A stretch of DNA of 34,654 nucleotides from Streptomyces sp. ISL-66. Its GTDB lineage: Bacteria; Actinomycetota; Actinomycetes; Streptomycetales; Streptomycetaceae. Shown here piece by piece: positions 14,301 to 22,242 of this stretch. A program made the translations under genes and the position numbers. The notes under the pieces were generated by a model. The model ran no database searches. It was not told where the DNA came from and worked only from the letters and a program-made list of their open reading frames with translations. How positions within the stretch are numbered: position 1 is the first letter of the stretch; each line of letters starts with the position of its first letter. The stretch spans positions 1 to 34,654 of the forward strand of contig NZ_JAGGOW010000197.1 of the NCBI RefSeq assembly GCF_018614135.1. The letters are read 5' to 3'.

Positions 14301-15746
14301 TCAGGCCGCCGGGGCCGGGTAGGTCGGGTACTCCACGCCGGAGACGTGCTGGACGACCCGGACGACCTGGCACGAGTAGCCGAACTCGTTGTCGTACCAG
14401 AGGTAGAGGATCGCGTTGTCGCCGTCGACCTTGGTGGCGCCGGCGTCGACGATCGAGGCGTGGCGCGAGCCGATGAAGTCGCTGGAGACCGCGTCGGGAG
14501 CGTTGGTGAAGTCGATCTGGCGGCGCAGCGGCGAGGTCAGCGACACGTCGCGCAGGTAGTCGAGGACCTCTTCGCGGTTGGTCTCGCGGCCCAGGCGCAG
14601 GCTGAGGATCGCGATCGAGACGTCCGGCACCGGGACGCGGATCGAGCTGCCGCTGATCGGGGCCTTCAGGTCGGGCAGCGCCTTGGCGACGGCGGAGGCG
14701 GCGCCGGTCTCGGTCATGACCATGTTGAGCGGCGCGGAGCGGCCGCGACGGTCGGCGCTGTGGTAATTGTCCAGCAGGTTCTGGTCGTTGGTGAACGAGT
14801 GGACGGTCTCCACGTGGCCGCGCAGGACGCCGTACTCGTCCGCCATCGCCTTCAGCGGCGGGACGATCGCGTTGGTGGTGCAGGAGGCGCAGGACAGGAT
14901 CCGCTCGTCCGGCTTGATCGTGTCGTGGTTGACGCCGTGCACGATGTTGGGGACGTCGCCCTTGCCCGGAGCCGTCAGGACGACCTTCTCGACACCGGGG
15001 CGCAGGTGCTTGGACAGCCCCTCGCGGTCGCGCCACTTGCCGGTGTTGTCGATGAGGATGGCGTCCTTGATGCCGTACGCCGTGTAGTCGACCTCGGACG
15101 GGTCGTTGGCGTAGATCACCTTGATCTCGTTGCCGTTGGCGATGATCGTGCTGGTCGCCTCGTCAACGGTGATCGTGCCCTGGAACTGGCCGTGGATCGA
15201 GTCGCGGCGCAGCAGCGAGGCGCGCTTGACGATGTCCTGGTCGCCGCCCTGGCGGACGACGATGGCACGCAGGCGCAGACCGTTGCCGGAGCCGGCCTTC
15301 TCGATGAGCAGGCGGGCGACGAGGCGTCCGATGCGGCCGAAGCCGTAGAGGACCACGTCGCGCGACTCGCCGCGCTCGATCTTGTTCGCACCCGTGGCGC
15401 CCGAGACGGCCCCGGCGGTGAACTCCTCCACCGACAGACCGCGGTCGTCGGCCGCGTACGCCGAGGCGAGCAGGCCGATGTCGATCTGCGAGGGACCGAG
15501 GTCCAGCGTGGTGAGCGCCTGCAGGAACGGCATCGTCTCGGTGACCGAGAGTTCCTCACCGGCGATCTGGCGGGCGAATCGGTGGGTCTTCAGAATGCTG
15601 ACCACGGACTTGTTCACCAAGGAGCGGCTGTGGAGGAGGACCGTGACGTCCTGCTCCCGGTGCAGCTTCCCGATGACCGGGATCATCGACTCCGCGATCT
15701 TCTCGCGGTTCTTCCAGTTGGTGAACGCGTCGTCATTGACAGTCAC
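14301..15746 (-). CDS. gap: Glyceraldehyde-3-phosphate dehydrogenase, long form
   Basis: A 481-residue GAPDH, against about 335 in the common enzyme. Residues 1-129 form an extra, mostly helical N-terminal part, followed by the NAD-binding start VVLYGFGRIGRLVARLL (131-147). The catalytic Cys is C289 in SCASCTTN and the partner His is H316 in HSFTND. It should oxidise glyceraldehyde 3-phosphate with phosphate, or run the reverse reaction. Long-form enzymes of this kind occur in actinobacteria beside a normal glycolytic GAPDH; a gluconeogenic role would fit the C4-acid catabolism genes next to it but is inferred. The start is GTG at 15746 with only a weak GAAAG site. Codon use is the least extreme of the window, with conserved Ile/Lys codons, consistent with high expression. 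Confidence 0.93.
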   Translation of the reverse strand: MTVNDDAFTNWKNREKIAESMIPVIGKLHREQDVTVLLHSRSLVNKSVVSILKTHRFARQIAGEELSVTETMPFLQALTTLDLGPSQIDIGLLASAYAADDRGLSVEEFTAGAVSGATGANKIERGESRDVVLYGFGRIGRLVARLLIEKAGSGNGLRLRAIVVRQGGDQDIVKRASLLRRDSIHGQFQGTITVDEATSTIIANGNEIKVIYANDPSEVDYTAYGIKDAILIDNTGKWRDREGLSKHLRPGVEKVVLTAPGKGDVPNIVHGVNHDTIKPDERILSCASCTTNAIVPPLKAMADEYGVLRGHVETVHSFTNDQNLLDNYHSADRRGRSAPLNMVMTETGAASAVAKALPDLKAPISGSSIRVPVPDVSIAILSLRLGRETNREEVLDYLRDVSLTSPLRRQIDFTNAPDAVSSDFIGSRHASIVDAGATKVDGDNAILYLWYDNEFGYSCQVVRVVQHVSGVEYPTYPAPAA

Positions 15747-15895
15747 AGAATTATCTTTCGAGCTAGGCGGCGCTCATATGGTAACCCGCGCCCGCCCGGC
15801 CCCTCCAAGCACCCCCTGAGCAACCGGTCAGCCCTCCGCGCGCCGGGTCGCCGGGGCGCCGGTCTCGTCGCCGAGGAACGCGTACCAGCGGCGCT

Positions 15896-15915
15896 GCCCG
15901 CCACAGGTGGCGGGC
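15896..15915. terminator. Hairpin after the 3-hydroxybutyrate dehydrogenase gene
   Basis: GCCCGCCAC (15896-15904) pairs with GTGGCGGGC (15907-15915). In practice the loop must open to about 4-6 bases. It lies 26 bases beyond the dehydrogenase stop, between it and the GAPDH gene on the same strand. Confidence 0.5.
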
Positions 15916-15940
15916 CGCCCGGGCCTGTCCCCGGACGGGG

Positions 15941-16708
15941 TCAGCTGGCGCCCCAGCCGCCGTCCAGGGGCAGCGAGGAGCCCGTGACGTAGCCGGTGTG
16001 CGGGCCGCACAGCCAGACGGCGGCCGCCGCGACCTCCTCGGGCTCGATCAGCCGCTTGATCGGGGACCGGGTCAGCAGCACCTCGGAGACCACGTCGCCC
16101 TCGCCGATGCCGTGCGCGGCGGCCTGGTCCCGGATCTGGCCCTCGACCAGGGGGGTGCGGACGTAGCCGGGGCTGATGCAGTTGCTGGTGACCCCGTACG
16201 GGGCGGCCTCGATGGCCGTGACCTTGCTGAGGCCCTCCAGCGCGTGCTTGGCCGCGACGTAGGCCGACTTGTACGCGCTGGCCCGCAGCCCGTGGACGCT
16301 GGAGATGTTCACGACCCGGCCCCAGCCGGCGCCGTACATGTGCGGCAGCACGTGGCGCAGCAGGAGGAAGGGCGCGGTGACCATCACCTGCTGGATCAGG
16401 GCGAAGCGCTCGGGCGGGAACTCGGTGATCGGGGCGACGTGCTGGAGTCCGGCGCTGTTGACCAGGATGTCGACGGCGCGGGGCAGCCCCCCGATGACGG
16501 CGGGATCGGCCAGATCGGCGACGTGGGCGTGGCCGCCCACGAGGGCGGCGACGGCCTTGGCCGCCGTCTCGTCGAGGTCCACCACGTGCACGGTGGCCCC
16601 GGCCTCGGCCAGGGCCACGGCGCAGGCCCGGCCGATGCCGCTGGCGCCGCCCGTCACCAGGGCGACGCGGCCCCGCAGTTGCGGGAGGGAAGGAGATTCG
16701 CTGGTCAT
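15941..16708 (-). CDS. bdhA: D-3-hydroxybutyrate dehydrogenase (short-chain dehydrogenase)
   Basis: A 255-residue classical short-chain dehydrogenase from the ATG at 16708. It has the nucleotide motif TGGASGIG (19-26), NSAG (84-87), and the catalytic set S137, Y150 and K154 (SAYVAAKH). Features typical of 3-hydroxybutyrate dehydrogenases are the block GLQHVAPITEFP after NSAG and HGLRASAYKSAYVAAKH, where the Lys before SAY contacts the substrate carboxylate. It should oxidise D-3-hydroxybutyrate to acetoacetate with NAD in the cytoplasm. On the same strand upstream lie genes for a PHB depolymerase and for 3-oxoacid CoA-transferase, which make the substrate and consume the product. The frame stays open far upstream, but only the part from 16708 matches the family. 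Confidence 0.9.
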   Translation of the reverse strand: MTSESPSLPQLRGRVALVTGGASGIGRACAVALAEAGATVHVVDLDETAAKAVAALVGGHAHVADLADPAVIGGLPRAVDILVNSAGLQHVAPITEFPPERFALIQQVMVTAPFLLLRHVLPHMYGAGWGRVVNISSVHGLRASAYKSAYVAAKHALEGLSKVTAIEAAPYGVTSNCISPGYVRTPLVEGQIRDQAAAHGIGEGDVVSEVLLTRSPIKRLIEPEEVAAAAVWLCGPHTGYVTGSSLPLDGGWGAS

Positions 16709-16803
16709 GGCTCGAAGCGTAGGGACGGGCCGGGGCGGCGCCCACGGTGTCCCGGCCCATACTCGGCCCCGTCCGTATGGAGTCCGACGCCATGACGGCG
16801 GCC

Positions 16804-16851
16804 GTCGTCGTACGTGTCTGTCGTCATGCGTGCCCGTCGTCGTACGTGCCC
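16804..16851. repeat. Three tandem 16-bp repeats upstream of bdhA
   Basis: GTCGTCGTACGTGTCT (16804), GTCGTCATGCGTGCCC (16820) and GTCGTCGTACGTGCCC (16836) follow one another with a period of exactly 16. They lie 96-143 bases upstream of the bdhA start. The first and third contain a CGTACG palindrome. A regulator-binding array is possible. Confidence 0.75.
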
Positions 16852-16896
16852 GTCGGCAGTCGCGGCTTCCGCCGGGCGTTTGGCCGGCTGCCGCCG

Positions 16897-18375
16897 TCAG
16901 CCGCCGAGCGGGCAGCTGGTCAGCAGGGTCGCCGGGTCGGCGGCGGGGTCCCGGGGGACCGTGTGGCCGAGAGGGGGCCGCACGCCGCGGCCGATCCAGT
17001 CCTCCAGTGCGGTGAAGGCGGCGCGGTGGCAGGGCGTGAGGGGACGCAGCCGGTCGGGGTAGGCGTCGACGAGGGAGTCCACGTGGGTGCCGCCCTCGAT
17101 GCGGTAGTAGCGCAGCAGCTCGGCACGGCCGGCCCGGCGGACCATCTCGGCGTAGACGTCGGAATCCTTCGAGATGGGGAGCAGCACGTCGAGGGTGCCG
17201 TGCAGGGTGACCAGCGGTTTGCCGATCCGACCGGTGAGCGCGATCTTCGCGACGGCGCGGCGGACTTCCGCGGGGCGGTCGGCGTAGGCGTAGTCGGCGT
17301 CGCAGGCGGGGCCGCCGGGGATGCCGGGCGGGCAGAAGGGAGTGCCGGCTTCGGTGGGGCCGTCGAAGTCCGGGTCGAGTTCCTCGCGGTAGATCCGCTG
17401 GGTGAGGTCCCAGTAGTAGCCGTGGTGGAAGGGCCACAGGAACTCCGAACCGGCCGGGAAGCCGGCGGCGGTCATGGCCGCGTGGGCCTGCTCGGCCCCC
17501 GGCCCGCCGGCCGCGTACACGGGGTAGGCGGCCAGGGCGGGGGGCAGGAAGGTGAGGAGGTTCGGGCCGTCGGCCCGCCACAGTGTGCCCTCCCAGTCCA
17601 CCCCGCCGTCGTACAGCTCCGGATGGTTCTCCAGCTGCCAGCGCACGAGGTACCCGCCGTTGGACATGCCGGTCGCCAGGGTGCGGGACGGCGGGCGGTG
17701 GTAGCGCTGCGCGACGACCGCGCGCGCGGCCCGGGTGAGCTGGGTGACCCGGGTGTTCCACTCGGCGACGGCGTCGCCGGGCGCCCGGCCGTCCCGGTGG
17801 AAGGCGACACCGGTGTTGCCCTTGTCGGTGGCGGCGAAGGCGTATCCGCGCGAGAGCACCCAGTCGCCGATGGCCCGGTCGTTGGCGTACTGCTCGCGCA
17901 CGCCCGGGGATCCGGCGACGACGAGCCCGCCGTTCCAGTGGTCGGGGAGGCGGATCACGAACTGCGCGTCGTGGTTCCAGCCGTGGTTGGTGTTGGAGGT
18001 CGAGGTGTCGGGGAAGTAGCCGTCGATCTGGATGCCCGGCACGCCGGTGGGGACGGCCAGGTCCTTGGGGGTGAGGCCGGCCCAGTCGGCCGGATCGGTG
18101 TGGCCGGAAGCCGTGGTCCCGGCGGTCGTCAACTCCTCGACGCAGTCGGACTGTTGGTGCTCCGCACCGGGTACGCGGAGCTGGGCGCGGCGCGCGCAGT
18201 GGGAGTCGGGGGCGCTGGTGGAGGTGGTGGGGGTGGGGGTGGCGGTGGCGCGGGCCGGGGGTGCGGTGAGCGTCAGCAGGGCCGCGGCGAGGACGGTCAC
18301 GGCGGCCACGCCCGCTGTGACGGCTGCCCTCGCTGCCTGCTTGGTCGTGGTGACGGGACGGACGGCCGGTGGCAT
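16897..18375 (-). CDS. Secreted alpha/beta-hydrolase, possible 3-hydroxybutyrate-oligomer hydrolase
   Basis: A 492-residue exported enzyme. The ATG at 18375 has GGAGG seven bases upstream. A signal peptide (about 1-43, ending APPARA) is followed by a Thr/Pro/Ser-rich linker. The nucleophile motif is GMSNGG (S238); the likely acid is in LHGTLDVLLPIS and the likely His in IEGGTHVDS near the C-terminus. Several Cys residues suggest disulfides. It resembles the tannase/feruloyl-esterase-like group that also contains 3-hydroxybutyrate oligomer hydrolases; no single motif separates these. Because the next gene upstream encodes a PHB depolymerase and the next downstream 3-hydroxybutyrate dehydrogenase, cutting of 3-hydroxybutyrate oligomers is the preferred inference. 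A phenolic-ester hydrolase is the main alternative. Confidence 0.72.
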   Translation of the reverse strand: MPPAVRPVTTTKQAARAAVTAGVAAVTVLAAALLTLTAPPARATATPTPTTSTSAPDSHCARRAQLRVPGAEHQQSDCVEELTTAGTTASGHTDPADWAGLTPKDLAVPTGVPGIQIDGYFPDTSTSNTNHGWNHDAQFVIRLPDHWNGGLVVAGSPGVREQYANDRAIGDWVLSRGYAFAATDKGNTGVAFHRDGRAPGDAVAEWNTRVTQLTRAARAVVAQRYHRPPSRTLATGMSNGGYLVRWQLENHPELYDGGVDWEGTLWRADGPNLLTFLPPALAAYPVYAAGGPGAEQAHAAMTAAGFPAGSEFLWPFHHGYYWDLTQRIYREELDPDFDGPTEAGTPFCPPGIPGGPACDADYAYADRPAEVRRAVAKIALTGRIGKPLVTLHGTLDVLLPISKDSDVYAEMVRRAGRAELLRYYRIEGGTHVDSLVDAYPDRLRPLTPCHRAAFTALEDWIGRGVRPPLGHTVPRDPAADPATLLTSCPLGG

Positions 18376-18513
18376 AGGGGAACCTCCAGAGGGCGGCGGA
18401 CGGGGGACTGGGCCGGAGGCTACGGGCCGGTGCGTCGGCGCCGACACGGCTGCGCCCGCCATGTTCGCGGCCGCCCCGGTGGGGACGGGCGCCATGACGG
18501 GCGCGTGGGTGCC

Positions 18514-18567
18514 GGGGCTCAGGGGCTCAGGGACTCCGAGGCTCAGAGGATCAGAGGCTCAGGGGCA
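18514..18567. repeat. Degenerate GGCTCAG repeats after the depolymerase gene
   Basis: GGCTCAGGG or GGCTCAGAG occurs four times, with related units GGACTCCGA and GGATCAGAG between them, in the 3' end and downstream flank of the depolymerase gene. They are 9-10 bases apart. The function is not apparent. Confidence 0.6.
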
Positions 18568-20154
18568 GGCGGCATCGGCGATGACGAAGTAGCCGACGGG
18601 CGCCTCCTTCAGGGTGTGGGTGACGAAGACGTTGTAGAGGCCCATGTTCTGGTGGGAGCCCTTGGCGTACACGTAGCCCCCGTCGGTCGTGGCCCGTCCC
18701 GCCCGCACCTGCTGGTAGTTGTCCACTCCCCTCCAGCACACCGCGGCCGCGCCCGTCGTGCTCACCGTGACCTGCGCCGAGCGGGTGCCGGCCGTCCCCG
18801 CGCCGTCCCGGGCCGCCACCGTGTACGTGTGGCTCGTACCGGCGGCGAGACCGGTGTCCGTGTACGGGGGCGCGGACGGGGTGGCGACCTGGGCCCCGTC
18901 CCGGAACACCGCGTAGCCGGAGGCGCCCGCCACCTCGTTCCAGCTGAGGGTGACGCCGGTGTCGGTGACACCGGTGGAGACCAGGCCGGTGGGCGCGGGC
19001 AGATCACCGGGGCCGGGCCCGGGGCCCGGACCGGAACCGTCCAGACCGAAGAAGGCCGAGATCCAGTGGCTCGAGCAGATCGAGGCGAGGAAGTACGGGG
19101 CCCCGGTGCGGCCGCACTGTTCGGGGCCGGAGCCCGGGTCCACGGGGGTGCCGTGCCCGATGCCGGGGACCCGGTCCACCTCGACGGCCACCGTGCCGTC
19201 CCCGGCGAGGTACTCCTCGCGCCGGGTGGCGTCGGGACCGATGGCCGACGTGCGGCCCGGAGTCTGCGACAGACCGTGCAGCGCGGTCCACTGGTCGCGC
19301 AGTTCGTCGGCGTTGCGCGGGGCGACGGTGGTGTCCGCGTCCCCGTGCCAGATGGCCACCCGCGGCCAGGGGCCGGTCCAGGCCGGATGCGCGTCGCGAA
19401 CCAGCTGCGCCCAGGCGGCCGGACTCTTGTCCACGCCGGGGCTCATACAGGTGTAGGGCCCCGTGTCCTTGGTGCAGTCGTAGGGAAGTCCGGCCACCAC
19501 CGCCCCGGCCGCGAACACGTCCGGGTAGGCCGCGAGCATCACCGAGGTCATGGCCCCGCCGGCGGACAGGCCGGTGACGAAGGTGCGGGCGGGATCCGTG
19601 GAGTAGGCCGAGCGCGCGTAGGCGACCATCTGCCGGATGGAGGCGGCCTCGCCCTGGCCGCGCCGGTTGTCGGTCGTCTGGAACCAGTTGAAGCACTTGT
19701 TGGGGTTGTTCGCGGACGTGGTCTCCGCGAAGACGAGCACGAAGCCCCTGCGGTCGGCGAGTTCGGGCAGGCCGGAGTTGTCCGCGTAGGTCAGGGCGTT
19801 CTGCGTGCAGCCGTGCAGTGCCACCACCACGGGCGGGTCGGCCGGGAGGGAAGCCGGGCGGTACACGTACATGGCCAGCTGCCCCGGATTGGCGCCGAAG
19901 CCGCTGATCTGCTGGAGGGAGACGGCCGCGCCGGCGGGGGCGAGGGGCCCGGCCAGGACGCCGCCGGCGGCCAGCAGCACGAGCGCGAGGACCCGTACGA
20001 GGACCCGTGCGAGCAGCCGCGCGAGGAGCGGGCGGGGGCGTGGGCGGCCGTACGGGCTCCCGCCGCCGGGCGGGGGTCCGTACGGCGATCGGGGCGGGGA
20101 TCCCGGCGGGGCTGCGGGCGGGGATCCGGACGGTGTGCGGCGGCGCGCGGACAT
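18559..20154 (-). CDS. Extracellular polyhydroxybutyrate depolymerase with Fn3 and substrate-binding domains
   Basis: A 531-residue secreted esterase. The ATG at 20154 has GAGGAG six bases upstream. An unusually long Pro/Ser/Arg n-region (1-45) precedes the hydrophobic signal (46-77). The catalytic domain (about 80-370) has the oxyanion motif HGCTQ (114-118), the lipase box GLSAGG (S197), D272 in HGDADTTV and H334 in GIGHGTPV. A Gly-Pro linker (373-384) leads to a fibronectin type III domain (about 385-467), then a C-terminal domain (473-531) with CWRGVDNYQQVRAGRA, a KGSHQNMGLYN motif and a final Cys, typical of PHB-granule-binding domains. The architecture, catalytic domain then Fn3 then binding domain, is that of known extracellular PHB depolymerases. 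The product, 3-hydroxybutyrate and its oligomers, feeds the neighbouring enzymes. Confidence 0.9.
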   Translation of the reverse strand: MSARRRTPSGSPPAAPPGSPPRSPYGPPPGGGSPYGRPRPRPLLARLLARVLVRVLALVLLAAGGVLAGPLAPAGAAVSLQQISGFGANPGQLAMYVYRPASLPADPPVVVALHGCTQNALTYADNSGLPELADRRGFVLVFAETTSANNPNKCFNWFQTTDNRRGQGEAASIRQMVAYARSAYSTDPARTFVTGLSAGGAMTSVMLAAYPDVFAAGAVVAGLPYDCTKDTGPYTCMSPGVDKSPAAWAQLVRDAHPAWTGPWPRVAIWHGDADTTVAPRNADELRDQWTALHGLSQTPGRTSAIGPDATRREEYLAGDGTVAVEVDRVPGIGHGTPVDPGSGPEQCGRTGAPYFLASICSSHWISAFFGLDGSGPGPGPGPGDLPAPTGLVSTGVTDTGVTLSWNEVAGASGYAVFRDGAQVATPSAPPYTDTGLAAGTSHTYTVAARDGAGTAGTRSAQVTVSTTGAAAVCWRGVDNYQQVRAGRATTDGGYVYAKGSHQNMGLYNVFVTHTLKEAPVGYFVIADAACP

Positions 20155-20379
20155 GGCGGCTCCTCGGGGGTGACGGGTGGTGCACGGGCCTTCGGCCTTC
20201 GGCCGAGACCCGCGGTTCCGTCACGGTAGGAGCGGCCCCGGCCGCGGTGGCATGGCACGGAGCGACACAATCCAGCCACCGCTTGACCGGTCCACAGGGG
20301 TTGTGGGACCCGCCGGGCCACTGCTAACCGGAGGCTTTCGAGTCCACGTGACGTAGGTGAGCCGCGTGACCGACGCGTC
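20155..20379. promoter_or_regulatory. Upstream region of the depolymerase gene
   Basis: A 225-base gap between the 3-oxoacid CoA-transferase B gene and the depolymerase, both leftward. It holds the GAGGAG ribosome site and a small hairpin TCGGCC-TTC-GGCCGA near 20200. I could not assign a promoter box pair. Confidence 0.4.
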
Positions 20380-21039
20380 CTACACCCCCGTGCGTCCGTC
20401 CAGCTCCGCGGCCACCCTCAGCTCGGCCCCCGTCGCCGCGCGGACCTCGTCCAGGCCGACCCCCGGGGCGAGTTCGGTCAGCAGGAAGCCCTCGGGGGTG
20501 ATGTCGACGACCGCGAGCTCGGTGATCACCCGCTGCACGACGGCCCGCCCGGTCAGCGGCAGCGTGCAGCGTTCCACGAGCTTGGGCGTGCCGTCCTTCG
20601 CGGCGTGCTCCATGAGCACGATCACCCGGCGCGCGCCGTGCACCAGGTCCATCGCGCCGCCCATCCCCTTGACCATCTTTCCGGGGATCATCCAGTTGGC
20701 CAGGTCGCCCGAGGCGGACACCTGCATCGCTCCGAGGACGGCGGCGTCGACGTGCCCGCCGCGGATCATGCCGAAGGACAGCGCCGAGTCGAAGAACGAG
20801 GCCCCCGGTACCACCGTGACCGTTTCCTTGCCCGCGTTGATCAGATCCGGGTCCACCTCGTCGGAGTACGGGTACGGGCCCACGCCGAGGATTCCGTTCT
20901 CCGACTGGAGCACCACCTCGACCCCCGGCGGGAGGTGGTTGGGGATGAGGGTCGGCAGCCCGATCCCGAGGTTCACGTACGTACCGTCCCGCAGCTCGCG
21001 CGCGGCGCGGGCCGCCATCTGTTCACGAGTAAGGGCCAT
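20380..21039 (-). CDS. scoB: Succinyl-CoA:3-oxoacid CoA-transferase subunit B
   Basis: A 219-residue beta subunit from the ATG at 21039 with GAAGGTGG upstream. The family start MALTREQMAARAARELRDG and NLGIGLPTLIPN are present. The catalytic Glu lies in QSENGILGVGP, where it forms the enzyme-CoA thioester. Further conserved blocks are GMIRGGHVDAAVLGAMQVS and MGGAMDLVHGARRVIV. With subunit A it transfers CoA from succinyl-CoA to acetoacetate, giving acetoacetyl-CoA for thiolysis. Start and upstream stop are one base apart, so the subunits are made from one message. The longer open frame back to 21573 is a reading artefact within scoA. Confidence 0.94.
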   Translation of the reverse strand: MALTREQMAARAARELRDGTYVNLGIGLPTLIPNHLPPGVEVVLQSENGILGVGPYPYSDEVDPDLINAGKETVTVVPGASFFDSALSFGMIRGGHVDAAVLGAMQVSASGDLANWMIPGKMVKGMGGAMDLVHGARRVIVLMEHAAKDGTPKLVERCTLPLTGRAVVQRVITELAVVDITPEGFLLTELAPGVGLDEVRAATGAELRVAAELDGRTGV

Positions 21040-21040
21040 G

Positions 21041-21871
21041 TCACACGCCACCTTCCTGGTCGGCCGCACGTGAACGTACGGGGTGCTCTGGGCGGACCGT
21101 GCGGTCGGGGCGGACCGTGCGCCGTTCGACGCGCCGCTCGGCCGCCGGGTCACCGGGGTGCACGCGGAGCACCCGCTGGACGAAGACGCCGGGTAGGTGA
21201 ACGGCGTCCGGGTCCAGCTCGCCCGGCTCGACCAGTTCCTCCACCTCGGCGATCGTGATCCGCCCGGCCATCGCGGCCAGGGGATTGAAGTTGCGCGCCG
21301 AGGAGTGGAAGACGAGGTTGCCGTGCCGGTCGCCGACCGCGGCCCGCACCAGGGCGAAATCGGTGGTGATCCCCTCCTCCAGGAGGTGCTCCCGGCCGCC
21401 CCAGCTCCGCAGTTCCTTGGGCGGCGAGGCCACCGCGACACCCCCGTCGGGCCGGTACCTCCACGGCAGCCCGCCCTCCGCTGCCTGAGTACCGGCCCCG
21501 GCCGGGGTGTAGAACGCCGGAATTCCCGCCCCGCCGGCCCGCAGTCGTTCAGCGAGCGTGCCCTGCGCGACAAGTTCCACCTCCAGCTCGCCGCTCAGGT
21601 ACTGCCGCGCGAACTCCTTGTTCTCGCCCACGTAGGAGCTGGTCATGCGGGCGATCCTGCCCGCGCGCAGCAGCAGTCCGAGGCCCCAGTCGTCGACCCC
21701 GCAGTTGTTGGAGACCACTTCCAGGCCGACCGCGCCCTCCCGCTCCAGGAGCGCGCCGATCAGCACGCCGGGGACTCCGCACAGTCCGAAGCCGCCCACC
21801 GCCAGCGAGGCCCCCGTGGAGACGTCCGCCACCGCCTCGGCCGCACTCGCGACCTCCTTGTCCAGCCCCAT
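21041..21871 (-). CDS. scoA: Succinyl-CoA:3-oxoacid CoA-transferase subunit A
   Basis: A 276-residue alpha subunit from the ATG at 21871, which has GGAGGA six bases upstream. Typical blocks are VGGFGLCGVPGVLIGAL, VSNNCGVDDWGLGLLL, MTSSYVGENKEFARQYLSGE, VELVAQGTLAERLRAGG and PAFYTPAGAGT. The end of this subunit (FVQRVLRVHPGDPAAERRVE and an Arg/Pro-rich tail) runs to the start of scoB. It makes the heterodimer that activates acetoacetate in the cytoplasm. As the first gene of the leftward series scoA, scoB, depolymerase, hydrolase, bdhA, it may be led by a promoter in 21872-22242. The frame is open to 22015, but the extra N-terminus has no family match. Confidence 0.94.
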   Translation of the reverse strand: MGLDKEVASAAEAVADVSTGASLAVGGFGLCGVPGVLIGALLEREGAVGLEVVSNNCGVDDWGLGLLLRAGRIARMTSSYVGENKEFARQYLSGELEVELVAQGTLAERLRAGGAGIPAFYTPAGAGTQAAEGGLPWRYRPDGGVAVASPPKELRSWGGREHLLEEGITTDFALVRAAVGDRHGNLVFHSSARNFNPLAAMAGRITIAEVEELVEPGELDPDAVHLPGVFVQRVLRVHPGDPAAERRVERRTVRPDRTVRPEHPVRSRAADQEGGV

Positions 21872-22242
21872 CGCATGTCCTCCTTCGCCCTCGCCCGCGC
21901 CTGTGCGCTCGCCCGGCCCGGCGCCGTCGGCCATCCGACCGGACCGGTGTGCGGCCGGGCCGACCCGACCGACCCTAGGAACCGCGGACCCGCCCCGGCC
22001 ATGGCGCCCGCGCACACACCGGTCCGTCCCGCTGTGTGGCCCGGCCCCGGCGGGGTAGCCGCCGGACCTGGGAGCCGACCGGAGGCAGGCCGACCGGGGG
22101 CCGGCCGACCGGAGGCCGGGCCGACCGGAAGCCCGGAAGGCGAGGGAAACGGTTGACCGGGGAAGCCCGCACGCGGAACCGGTGGACCGGCCAGTGCGTC
22201 ACAGCCGCGCCGGATCCGGCACGGGAAATGCGAGGGGGACCG
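21872..22242. promoter_or_regulatory. 371-base divergent region, scoA / lipoprotein
   Basis: No gene is supported; long open frames here are by-products of the base composition. It holds the ribosome sites of both flanking genes and a block of four 15-bp repeats (22074-22134). A TAGGGT sequence (minus strand, near 21980) could be a -10 box for scoA, without a clear -35. Confidence 0.4.
22074..22134. repeat. Four tandem 15-bp repeats, GCCGACCGGAGGCCG type
   Basis: Units start at 22074, 22089, 22104 and 22120 (one extra base before the last): GCCGACCGGAGGCAG, GCCGACCGGGGGCCG, GCCGACCGGAGGCCG and GCCGACCGGAAGCCC. They lie between the divergent scoA and lipoprotein genes. Confidence 0.85.

Noticed and set aside
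16747..20229. A 1160-codon open frame on the plus strand
   Set aside because: It runs antisense through the hydrolase and depolymerase genes, has Gly/Arg/Val-rich composition without any domain, and arises from GC-ending codons on the other strand.
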